Source: UBA10438 sp964432155 | Lineage (GTDB): Bacteria; Bacteroidota; Ignavibacteria; Kapaibacteriales; Kapaibacteriaceae | Assembly: GCA_964432155.1 (NCBI GenBank) | Contig: CAYSMF010000004.1 | Location: forward strand, 62,001 to 126,000 | Reading direction: 5' to 3' | Length of the DNA: 64,000 nt | Part shown: positions 18,112 to 26,400 of the stretch, piece after piece | Numbering within the stretch: position 1 is the stretch's first letter | How the letters are laid out: every line of letters starts with the position of its first letter | Notes under the pieces: model-generated | What the model was told of the DNA's origin: nothing | The model's database searches: none | The model's input: the letters and a program-made list of their open reading frames with translations, nothing else | Translations under genes and position numbers: made by a program

Positions 18112-19001
18112 GCAGGGGGCGTGTGAACACGTTCAATGAAGAGTGCGTCGGCGTCGGCAATCACCACATCAGGGTTGTTCCAAGCGCGCACTTCGGCATT
18201 GACGAACTTCTTACGACCTTGTTGCTCGCGAATCCACGCGCGAACCTGATACTCTTCGCCCAACAGCATAGGTCGACGGAAATTGACCCCGAGATGGGCT
18301 GTTGGCGCTTTGATCCCGTTCACGCTGAGTGCCTTCCCCATTGTCTCGTCAAGGAGCAACGAGATCATTCCGCCGTGGGTGGTTTCGAGAGCCCCCTGAA
18401 ATCGAATGTCAGGGCGGAGCCACGTAGACACCGATGCATCTGCTTGATCTACGACGAAGGAGAGTCGAAGTGAGAACGGATTGGCCTGTCCACACCCCAC
18501 ACACGAGTTATCTCGACGTGGGCGTAGCACGCTGATCGTCGGCGCTACGCGTCGAGGCATCACAGGAATCATCTCGCGCCCGTCATCGCCGAGATAGGCG
18601 TAGTACGGGCCCCACGGCTCGATGTGCTTGGCGATCTCAGTTGCCACGTGTGGGACGATCCGACCGACGTCGCCGACTGGCGCCCAGTGGTATAACACTC
18701 CGTCCTCGGAGTACGACAATCGGTCTGGCGTAAAGGGTGTGGTTAACGACGCCCCATACATCAGACGCGATCCATCAAAGCCTGTGTAGACGATCGGTGT
18801 ATCCGCAGGGCGCAGATAATTCATCTCGTCACCGCAGCGGCAGACGTAGGGATACTCCGGATACTCTGGATTTGCTGTTGGAGCAAGCCGTCGAAACATA
18901 AAATCACAGAACCAAGGATCGTCTTGTACCACGCCATCGAGCGTGAGCACACCCCGATCACTCAGGTTGTAATAGTAGTCTCGTACCACGGCAAGTCCCA
19001 T
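18108..19001 (-). CDS. DUF4505 (UPF0598)-hotdog thioesterase fusion protein
   Basis: This is a 297-residue two-domain protein. Residues about 8-150 match the DUF4505/UPF0598 pattern: YYYNLSDRGVLTLDG, FCDFMFRRL, then YPYVCRCGDEMNYLRPADTPIVYTGF. Residues about 160-295 are a PaaI/4HBT hotdog thioesterase, beginning with a CVGCGQANP motif and containing THGGMISLLLDETMG. DUF4505 has no established function; the second half would hydrolyse an acyl thioester. The start is ATG at 19001, sharing one base with the argS stop (TGATG), which implies coupled translation; a GTG lies one codon upstream. The fusion suggests the two activities act on one substrate (inference). Confidence 0.8.
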   Translation of the reverse strand: MGLAVVRDYYYNLSDRGVLTLDGVVQDDPWFCDFMFRRLAPTANPEYPEYPYVCRCGDEMNYLRPADTPIVYTGFDGSRLMYGASLTTPFTPDRLSYSEDGVLYHWAPVGDVGRIVPHVATEIAKHIEPWGPYYAYLGDDGREMIPVMPRRVAPTISVLRPRRDNSCVGCGQANPFSLRLSFVVDQADASVSTWLRPDIRFQGALETTHGGMISLLLDETMGKALSVNGIKAPTAHLGVNFRRPMLLGEEYQVRAWIREQQGRKKFVNAEVRAWNNPDVVIADADALFIERVHTPPA

Positions 19002-20647
19002 CACATTGTTTCTGGCGTTCCAACACCCAGCAACAACAAACCGTTCCGCATTGCACGACGTGTGACATCTGCAAGAACAAGGCGCGCAGCTTCCAAATGA
19101 GGCTCTGAACCCAAGATGCGGCAGTCGTGGTAGAAGTTGTGATACGCTGCAGCAAGATCGCGCAGGTATTCAGCTACCGTATGTGGTTCGAGGTTCTCGC
19201 AGGCACGCTCAATCGCTGACTGCATGCGCGACAATAACCCGATGAGTTCAATCTCGCGCGGATCTGTGAGCACCGAAAGGTCGGTCGTATGATTTACGAC
19301 AACACCACGTTCAGCAGCCTTGCGAAGGATCGAGCAGATGCGAGCGTGTGCGTACTGGAGGTAGAACACAGGATTCTTGTCGCCCTCTTCCTTTGCAAGA
19401 CCAAGGTCGAACTCAAGATGCGTTCCGACAGCGCGCATCACGAAGAAGAAGCGAACAACATCAGCACCGACTTCATCGATCAGCTCATCGAGCGTGAAGG
19501 ACTTGCCGCTACGCTTCGAGAACTTTACGATCTCTCCGTTTTCTACGAAGGTCACCATCTGGTGAATCACCGTCTTGACGTTGTCGGTATCGAACCCAAG
19601 TGCACGCACACCGGCGAGTACATCAGGGATCGTCGCGATATGGTCAGCACCAAAGATGTCGACCACAACATCGAACCCACGCTGCAGCTTGTCGCGATGG
19701 TATGCGATGTCGGGCAGACGGTAGGTCGGCTCCCCTGTCGACTTGACGATCACCTTGTCTTGCTGCTGGCCAAGCTCGGTAAGGGCGAACCATGTTGCGC
19801 CATCTTTCTCGTACACCAGTCCGCGCTCGCGCAAGTCCGCGATCGTTGCCGCCACCTTGCCATCATGATACAGTGAGTCCTCATTGAAGTACTCATCATG
19901 ATGGATGTTTAGCGCTGCGAGCGTGCGCTTGATCGACGCGAAGCACCAAAGCTCGCCTTGCTTCTTGCAGAATGCACGGGCCTCATCTTCAGCGACACCC
20001 TCGACATGCGAGCGATGGTTCGCAGCGACATCGTCGGCAATCTCGTGGATGTATTCGCCATGGTACCCGTCTTCAGGAAACGGATACTCTGCATTACCGA
20101 TTCGATGCTGAACGCGAGCATAGATGCTCTCGGCAAGCTTCGACATCTGGTTACCGGCGTTGTTGAAGTAGTACTCACGTGTGACAGCGAAGCCGTTCCA
20201 CGCAAAAAGGTTGGCAATCGTATCACCAACTGCACAATTGCGTCCATGTCCGGCATGCAGTGGTCCGGTCGGGTTAGCGCTCACGTACTCAACGTTGACT
20301 GTCTTACCAGATCCAACTGCTGAACGACCGATCGTATCACCCATTGCATCCATATCACGCAGCATGGCATGATATACGCTATTGTCGAACGTAATGTTGA
20401 TGAAGCCGGGTCCAGCGATCTCGATTAATGCAACCATCGGAACCGTGCCGAGTGCGTCAACGAGTTCTTGCGCGAATACGCGTGGCTGCTTGCCAAGCCC
20501 CTTCGCATACATCATTGCCACATTGGTCGAGAGATGTCCATGACCCTCCTGACGTGGCACGCCGAATACGACATCACCGCTGAGTTCTACACCAAGCGTT
20601 GCAAGTGCCGCATGAATGTGCGGAGCGATGTACGACTGCATCATCAT
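19001..20647 (-). CDS. argS: Arginyl-tRNA synthetase
   Basis: This is a 548-residue class I aminoacyl-tRNA synthetase. The HIGH-type motif appears as PTGPLHAGHGRN (about 131-142), with the preceding VEYVSANPTGP signature. The KMSKS-equivalent is KFSKRSGK (about 378-385). An N-terminal Add1-like domain (residues 1-90) and the C-terminal DALR anticodon-binding domain (about 430-548) are both present. There are three adjacent Met codons at the start, so the exact start is uncertain by two codons. The first ATG overlaps the rsfS stop by four bases. Confidence 0.97.
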   Translation of the reverse strand: MMMQSYIAPHIHAALATLGVELSGDVVFGVPRQEGHGHLSTNVAMMYAKGLGKQPRVFAQELVDALGTVPMVALIEIAGPGFINITFDNSVYHAMLRDMDAMGDTIGRSAVGSGKTVNVEYVSANPTGPLHAGHGRNCAVGDTIANLFAWNGFAVTREYYFNNAGNQMSKLAESIYARVQHRIGNAEYPFPEDGYHGEYIHEIADDVAANHRSHVEGVAEDEARAFCKKQGELWCFASIKRTLAALNIHHDEYFNEDSLYHDGKVAATIADLRERGLVYEKDGATWFALTELGQQQDKVIVKSTGEPTYRLPDIAYHRDKLQRGFDVVVDIFGADHIATIPDVLAGVRALGFDTDNVKTVIHQMVTFVENGEIVKFSKRSGKSFTLDELIDEVGADVVRFFFVMRAVGTHLEFDLGLAKEEGDKNPVFYLQYAHARICSILRKAAERGVVVNHTTDLSVLTDPREIELIGLLSRMQSAIERACENLEPHTVAEYLRDLAAAYHNFYHDCRILGSEPHLEAARLVLADVTRRAMRNGLLLLGVGTPETM

Positions 20648-21060
20648 GGTTCTACCGTCCGTTTTGTCGAGATCGTTGTTGCCTTTGCCGTACCCTTCTC
20701 CGTCAGCGTGTATGCCTTTGCATCACCCCAGAGACGTTCGAGCTTGTAGAATTCGCGCGTCGATGTCAGCATGAGGTGCACGACAATGTCGAAGTAGTCA
20801 AGGATGACCCAGGTCGATGTGCCGCGACCCTCGGAACGGGGTGAGCCCAGGCCGAGCGAGCGCATTGCGTCCTCGATACTATCGGCCGCAGCACGAAGCT
20901 GCGCATCCGAGTCGACGGAGGCGATTACGAAGTACTCAGCGGGCGCCGCTTCAATCTCGCCAAGATCGAGCACGAGAATGTCGTGCGCGAGTTTTTCCTG
21001 AGCAAGGCGAGCGCAGAGCACTGCACGCCCCTTAACGGTACGCGGTTTAGAAGTTGCCAA
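20644..21060 (-). CDS. rsfS: Ribosomal silencing factor RsfS
   Basis: This is a 138-residue protein of the RsfS/Iojap family, which binds uL14 on the 50S subunit and blocks subunit joining when nutrients are low. Diagnostic features are DILVLDLGEIEAAPAEYFVIAS (about 27-48), AQLRAAADSIEDAM, and the conserved WVILDYFDIVVHLM stretch (about 85-98) followed by REFYKLERLWGDA. The length is normal. It lies between lytR_C and argS in the same operon. Confidence 0.96.
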   Translation of the reverse strand: MATSKPRTVKGRAVLCARLAQEKLAHDILVLDLGEIEAAPAEYFVIASVDSDAQLRAAADSIEDAMRSLGLGSPRSEGRGTSTWVILDYFDIVVHLMLTSTREFYKLERLWGDAKAYTLTEKGTAKATTISTKRTVEP

Positions 21061-21078
21061 TGAAACGTCCTTTGTTCA

Positions 21079-21516
21079 TCAATCTGCAAATGGTTCTAGG
21101 TTATCCAGATCCGACCCAATAATGATCGACGATTGTAGAAATCGCATTGAGTCGAGGTCTGTTGTTATCAATGAATCCGCAATACCGAGGCTTTGCGCGA
21201 CCTTTCGTGCCGACGTTCTGTCGCCAACACGATCGATCACAACTGAACGACGTGGTCGAACAGTGTCGTTACCGATCTCCACAACGTCAAATCCGCGCAG
21301 CCGAAGAAACTCCATCACCTTCCGTCCTGCGCCGGGTCGACCCGACGCATTGACCACTTCAACTTGGATCACACTTCGTGGATCTTCTTCGTTGGTCAGG
21401 GGGCTCACCGGTGGATTGACAAAGCGCCACACCAGCGATGCCACGGCAACGAGGACAACCACCGCGAGCGCGATCATGACGACCCATGGCCAAAGAGGCT
21501 TACGTTCGGCTGTCAT
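21079..21516 (-). CDS. Membrane-anchored LytR_C-domain protein
   Basis: This is a 145-residue protein with a cytoplasmic stub, one transmembrane helix (about 11-32) and an extracytoplasmic LytR C-terminal domain (about 45-140), recognised from IQVEVVNASGRPGAGRKVMEFLRLRGFDVVEIGN followed by a second repeat unit around RTSARKVAQSLGI. The catalytic LytR-CpsA-Psr domain is absent. The role of such isolated LytR_C proteins is unclear. It overlaps the end of the ECF sigma factor gene by four bases, the position where an anti-sigma factor is often found, but nothing shows that it is one. Confidence 0.82.
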   Translation of the reverse strand: MTAERKPLWPWVVMIALAVVVLVAVASLVWRFVNPPVSPLTNEEDPRSVIQVEVVNASGRPGAGRKVMEFLRLRGFDVVEIGNDTVRPRRSVVIDRVGDRTSARKVAQSLGIADSLITTDLDSMRFLQSSIIIGSDLDNLEPFAD

Positions 21517-22151
21517 TCGTCCTCCTCATCTGCCATGTACTCCTCGAAATGCCGCCCGTGTCGCTTGAGCAGCACCACGAGACGTTTCCGTGCTCGGAAG
21601 AGATTTGCCTTGACAGTGCCGAGTGGCTGACCAAGACGATCTGCAATCTCTTGATACTCCAACTCTTCATCATGACGCATCCGGATCACTTCCTGGTACT
21701 TCACTGGCATCGAGGCAAGCGCATCGCGAATCATCTGCGCTCGTTCTCGCGAAAGCACAACACCCTCCGGCGTTGGACCCGTATCACGGGGCTCCCAGGC
21801 ATACTCGGAACCGTCCTTGCCCGACACAGGCTGATCGAGCGAGACCATCGCGAACCGCTTTCGACGCAGGTAGTCAATGCACCGATTCGACGCAATCTTG
21901 TACAACCAGCGAGAGAACGGATACTCGAACTGAAACGACGGTAGCGCTTGAAAGGCCTTGACGAAGGTATCCTGCACGAGGTCCTCAACATCATCTTGCT
22001 GAGAAACCATCTTGCGTACAAGGAACGTTACAATGCGACGGTACTTCCGCTCGAGCCGCGCAAAGGCGTTAGTATGCCCCGCTAGGACCTCTCGAATCAC
22101 GGCCTCGTCCTCGGCAGAGGACTCCGCCGCCTGCTGCGGAGTATCGGTCAT
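21513..22151 (-). CDS. ECF-type RNA polymerase sigma factor
   Basis: This is a 212-residue sigma-70-family factor. Region 2 (about 25-100) includes VEDLVQDTFVKAFQALPSF and the WLYKIASNRCIDYLRRKR DNA-melting/-10 recognition helix. Region 4 (about 140-195) includes VIRMRHDEELEYQEIADRLG followed by the helix-turn-helix GTVKANLFRARKRL. The C-terminus is acidic (EEYMADEEDE). It is closest to the SigW/RpoE group. It heads the long minus operon to 16301. No dedicated anti-sigma gene is visible next to it. Confidence 0.93.
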   Translation of the reverse strand: MTDTPQQAAESSAEDEAVIREVLAGHTNAFARLERKYRRIVTFLVRKMVSQQDDVEDLVQDTFVKAFQALPSFQFEYPFSRWLYKIASNRCIDYLRRKRFAMVSLDQPVSGKDGSEYAWEPRDTGPTPEGVVLSRERAQMIRDALASMPVKYQEVIRMRHDEELEYQEIADRLGQPLGTVKANLFRARKRLVVLLKRHGRHFEEYMADEEDE

Positions 22152-22198
22152 ACAACGTTCATCCTACGAGCGCGGAGCGCCCCCGTTAAGTCGTGTTG

Positions 22199-22285
22199 CG
22201 GAAAGGGCGGGATTCGAACCCGCGGTACCGTTGCCGGTACACACGCTTTCCAGGCGTGCCAATTCAACCACTCTTGCACCTTTCC
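22199..22285 (-). tRNA. tRNA-Ser (anticodon GGA)
   Basis: This 87-base tRNA folds well: a 7-bp acceptor stem (GGAAAGG/CCTTTCC), 3-bp D stem (CAA/TTG), 5-bp anticodon stem CACGC/GCGTG with loop CTGGAAA giving anticodon GGA, a long variable arm (TACCG/CGGTA) typical of serine tRNAs, and T arm with GGTTCGAATCC. The discriminator base is G, as expected for serine. CCA is not encoded. A TATATTGC promoter element ends six bases upstream. Confidence 0.96.
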
Positions 22286-22291
22286 GAACCC

Positions 22292-22299
22292 GCAATATA
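22292..22299 (-). promoter_or_regulatory. Probable -7 element (TATATTGC) for tRNA-Ser
   Basis: This matches TAnnTTTG at six of eight positions, counting the two free ones, and ends six bases before the mature tRNA 5' end. That is the same spacing seen from this element to the start codons of several protein genes in this window. Confidence 0.4.
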
Positions 22300-22386
22300 C
22301 GGTGAATCGTTGTAACACTATAGAATACGCCGAGTTATTGAGCTAACGGGTGCAACGCTAGCCTGTGTTGAATACGAGGAAAGTCG

Positions 22387-22394
22387 TACCTTTG
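22387..22394 (+). promoter_or_regulatory. -7 element (TACCTTTG) for the LD-carboxypeptidase/VWA gene pair
   Basis: This is an exact TAnnTTTG match, 13 bases before a possible GTG start (22408) and 49 bases before the preferred ATG (22444). It lies in the 120-base divergent gap after the tRNA. Confidence 0.55.
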
Positions 22395-22443
22395 AAGGCC
22401 AGACTCCGTGGTGGGGGTGGACTATATCCATTCAACTGCAATT

Positions 22444-23490
22444 ATGATCCGACGCAGATTTTTACAGACGCTCGCAACTGTTCCAGCAGCACACCAGCTG
22501 CTGCGTGCAGAGGGCACAAGTGATACCGAAAATGTATCGCTTTCGCAGCGTAGTCGAATTCTGCCCCGAGGTATCGGACCGGGGTCAACGATCGGCATTG
22601 TAGCGCCTGCAAGTGCGGCATTCTCCTCGGAAGTTCGCGACTTTATGGATCTGTGCACGTCATGGGGCATCAAGACGAAGCTCGGGCGCAACATCTCGCG
22701 CAGATCCGGATACTTGTCAGCCTCCGACGAACACCGTGCCGCTGAGTTCATGGAGTGTATTGAAGATCCAACGATCGACGCCGTTGTGTGCGCACGCGGC
22801 GGATACGGTGTGATGCGAATTCTGCCCCTTCTCGACTTTTCAGCGATTCGACAGGCTGGCAAGGTCATCATGGGCTTCAGTGACATCACTGCCCTGCTCG
22901 TCGCGGTGAATCAAATGAGCGGCCTTGTCACATTTCACGGTCCGGTTGCGTCGAGCTCATTCGACCCATTCACAATCCAGTCCCTGAAGTCCGTCGTGCT
23001 TCGCAGCCAACCATCCCAACCGTTTCAGGATCAGCGTCTGACAACCATCCAGCCCGGCATGGCGCAGGGCAGGTTGACAGGCGGAAATCTTGCAATGGTG
23101 GTCAGTACACTTGGCACGCGGTACGAGATCGACACACGCGATGCTATCCTGTTCCTTGAAGAGATCAACGAAGAGCCATACCGCATTGATCGAATGCTGA
23201 CGCAGCTGTGGCTTGCTGGCAAGTTGCAGACGTGTAAGGGCATCGCCTTCGGGAACTTCAGAAACTGTGAAGCCAAAGGAATCTCCATAACGGGGCCATC
23301 GTTTACACTTGAACAGGTGTTTCATGAGCGGATTGCGCCGCTCGGAATACCAGCCGTGTACGGGCTCCCATTTGGTCACGTTAAGAGCAAACTCACGCTT
23401 CCGCTTGGAATCCGTGCGGAACTCGACGCGACCAAAAAACAACTCACGCTTCTCGAACCAGCAACTGGAGAGAGGAGCACCCAACGATGA
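22444..23490 (+). CDS. LD-carboxypeptidase (peptidase S66, LdcA-like), probably Tat-exported
   Basis: This is a 348-residue S66 peptidase that trims the D-Ala from tetrapeptide muropeptides during wall recycling. Family blocks are VCARGGYGVMRILPLLD (about 117-133), MGFSDITALL (nucleophile Ser about 146), FLEEINEEPYRIDRML (Glu of the triad, about 236) and LPFGHVKSKLTLPLG (His, about 304). The N-terminus MIRRRFLQTLATVPAA looks like a twin-arginine signal, so unlike the cytoplasmic E. coli enzyme it may act in the periplasm. The start is placed at ATG 22444 because it opens the signal; GTG at 22408 is the alternative. The stop overlaps the next gene's ATG (ATGA). Confidence 0.88.
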   Translation: MIRRRFLQTLATVPAAHQLLRAEGTSDTENVSLSQRSRILPRGIGPGSTIGIVAPASAAFSSEVRDFMDLCTSWGIKTKLGRNISRRSGYLSASDEHRAAEFMECIEDPTIDAVVCARGGYGVMRILPLLDFSAIRQAGKVIMGFSDITALLVAVNQMSGLVTFHGPVASSSFDPFTIQSLKSVVLRSQPSQPFQDQRLTTIQPGMAQGRLTGGNLAMVVSTLGTRYEIDTRDAILFLEEINEEPYRIDRMLTQLWLAGKLQTCKGIAFGNFRNCEAKGISITGPSFTLEQVFHERIAPLGIPAVYGLPFGHVKSKLTLPLGIRAELDATKKQLTLLEPATGERSTQR

Positions 23491-26400
23491 AAAACTTTTT
23501 CTTTCTATCCCACGGAACCACCATGCACTCGAAAAGCATGCGTTTCTTCCTCGTCCTCGCAACAGCATTTGCGGCTGTTGTAGTACAGGCACAGACGATT
23601 AACATTTACGGCATCAACGCGTCGGCGTTCCCGAAGATTGTCGCCGACTATGTTGCTCTCGATGCCGCCGGCAACCCAATCACCGACCTCACGGAAAAAG
23701 ATTTCACGGTGGTTGAGACACCGCAAGGTCTTGGTGCGCAGGATCTCACGGCAACGGTAAAGCACTCATGTGTCGAGCAGAACAAGGATCCTGAGGCGAG
23801 CATCATCTTCATCCTCGACCGATCTAATTCGATGCGCGATGTCGTACCTGGTGCGAATCGTCAGCGTTGGGACATCGTCAAGGATGCTGTTCGTGCATTC
23901 GTGAACCAGCTCCGGTTCGTTGGACAAACTCGCGTATCGCTGGTGTCATTCGCTGGTACATATGAAGTCATCAACGAGTGGGTCGATAACAAGCAACCGA
24001 TCCTCGACTCGCTCAAGGATCTAAAGATTCAAACGGTCACGAACTATGTGCTCCCATTTGACTCTCCGGGCAACAACATTTACGAGCTCTTCAAGCGTCG
24101 TCCTGCGAACATTCCAAAGTTCGTATTCTTCCTTACTGACGGTACACCGAACCCGGGCATTCCGAACGAAACGAAGTTCGTGAACGACAACACGCAATTG
24201 ATGCAAGCGCAGGGCGTTCGCTTCTTTGCTATCACGATCAAGGAAGAATCAACACACTGGACACTCGACGCACTTGCCCGTGCAACTGGTGGTAAGTCGA
24301 TTCTCACGAACGAAGCTCGTCTTCTCGACATTCTTTCGCTGCTTGCACTTGAGACGCAGGTAACCAAGACCTGTCAGATCACATGGACGTCGCCATATGC
24401 ATGCGCAGAGCAAGCTCTCAGCCGCGTTGCTCGTATTACGCTCAAGCGTGGTTCGAACCCAACAGCAGCGATTCCATACCAAGCTCCTGCCAACGCTCTT
24501 GCGAAGGTCGAAGTAAGTGATCCAATCCTGTTTTGCGGCGATCCTGCACCGAACGGAAAGTCGTACGCCAACTTCACACTCACCGCACTCAATGCTCCGT
24601 TCTCCGTTACTACGGCGCCCGTGCCATCGCCAGCAACGTACTTCAAGGTTGTTGACTGGAACTTCCCGCTCAACCAAGCAACGTTTGCTCCGTTCAATCT
24701 TGCTCCAAATGGTAAGCGCGTGATCCGCGTCGAATTCACGCAGGGCAACATGCAGTCGTTCCGTCAGGCACAACTTGCATTCACGGGAACACCATGTCCT
24801 CCAAGCGTGACGCTCGTCGGTGGCACAGGGGTAATTCTGCTTCAATCACCAATCGGTGGTGAGCTCTTCTCAACATGCGACACGGTATCGATTAAGTGGG
24901 CAGGTGTGCTTCCATCACAGCAAGTCGCGATCGATTACTCGACGAATGGTGGAACGAACTGGACAAACATTACGAACACGGCGACGGGGCTTGTCTACAA
25001 GTGGTTGCCGCCAGCCGCTGGCGTTAACTACCGCGTGCGCGTTAGCGTGTCCCCTGTTCCGCAATACGTATGGGCAAAACAACTCGGTGGAGCAGGTGCA
25101 GAGACAGCAACATCCGTAGCAGTAACGCCGAACGGCCTAAAGGTCTTCGCGACAGGCTATTTCGACGGTCCATCCAAGTTTGGAACAACCACAGTAAACA
25201 ACCAAGCCGGCAACATTGATGGATACTTCACGGAGTTTGACTCTGATGGCAACATCACGAACACGATGTTGCTCACAGGCAGTGCGTCGAACGACGAACG
25301 TGTGATTGGCGCCGTCACCGACAAGGACGGCAACGTCTACGTCGCTGGTTACTTCTCGAGCCAAGCTGCGTCATTTGGCGGCTTCCCACTCTCTCCTGGT
25401 CCACTCGATACACGGAATATGTTCGTGTACAAGTTTGCTCCTGATGGATCACTGCAGTGGGCAAACATCAGCAAGGGGTCAGGCACCTCGAGCTCTGAAG
25501 CCGACTGCTCCGACATTGGTATTCGTTACGACGCCTCCGGCAACCCAGAAATCATCATTGTGGGCCGCTTCCGAAAGTACATCGAGGTGGGCATCAGTCG
25601 CGGTGGCACCATCGAGCGCAATGGACCATACACTGGAACAGCAGCGCAAACGTGGCGCAATTACTATGTGATTTACGACACCGGTGGCTACCCACGTTTG
25701 ACAGCGAACGCAGCTGCTCCTACGGCTGGCGGCATCGTCTACAAGTCTAAGACTGTCAAGGATGCGCTGAACTTCACATATGCAACCGACTCATACACGG
25801 GTCCAAAGTCGTTTACTCCACCACCGATCACACTGCCGAATAGCGGCCTAACGGACGTGTTCGTGACGAAGAACGGTGCATCACCTGCGTCGAATGACGT
25901 ATCGAAGTCAAACTTCTCGGTGCTAGCCCCGCAGCTTACTGTTGCGCAGAACAAGGTTGTGTTCAAGAACACACCGCAGGGTCAGTCTGAGCCGGTATCG
26001 CTTACATCGATTATCCAGAATAAGGGTTCATTCCCTGTTACGATTCAGCGCATCAACATCGCTGGAACGAACGCTGGCGATTTCCGCGTGATCTCTCCAA
26101 CCGTGTTCCCTATCCGTCTCGACACGGGCCGAACACTCTCGCTTGAGCTTGCCTTCGAACCAAAGGGTACAGGACTCCGCACGGCGATCCTCGAGGTCAT
26201 TGGCAACTGCAACGCAAACACACAAGTTATCCTTGAAGGCACCGGCCTGGCACCATGCGTGTGGGATAGCCAGTCGAGTGTTCAACTTGGCAAGGTGCCG
26301 CTTGGGCAGCCAGCATCGCGTACAGTAACCTGCGTTCTCAAGAACACTGGTCCGCTCCCGCTCAACGGCAGGCTCACTGTGACCAAGCCGGATCCAGATA

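Noticed and set aside
21079..21516. LytR-CpsA-Psr wall ligase
   Set aside because: Only the LytR C-terminal domain is present; the catalytic LCP domain is missing.
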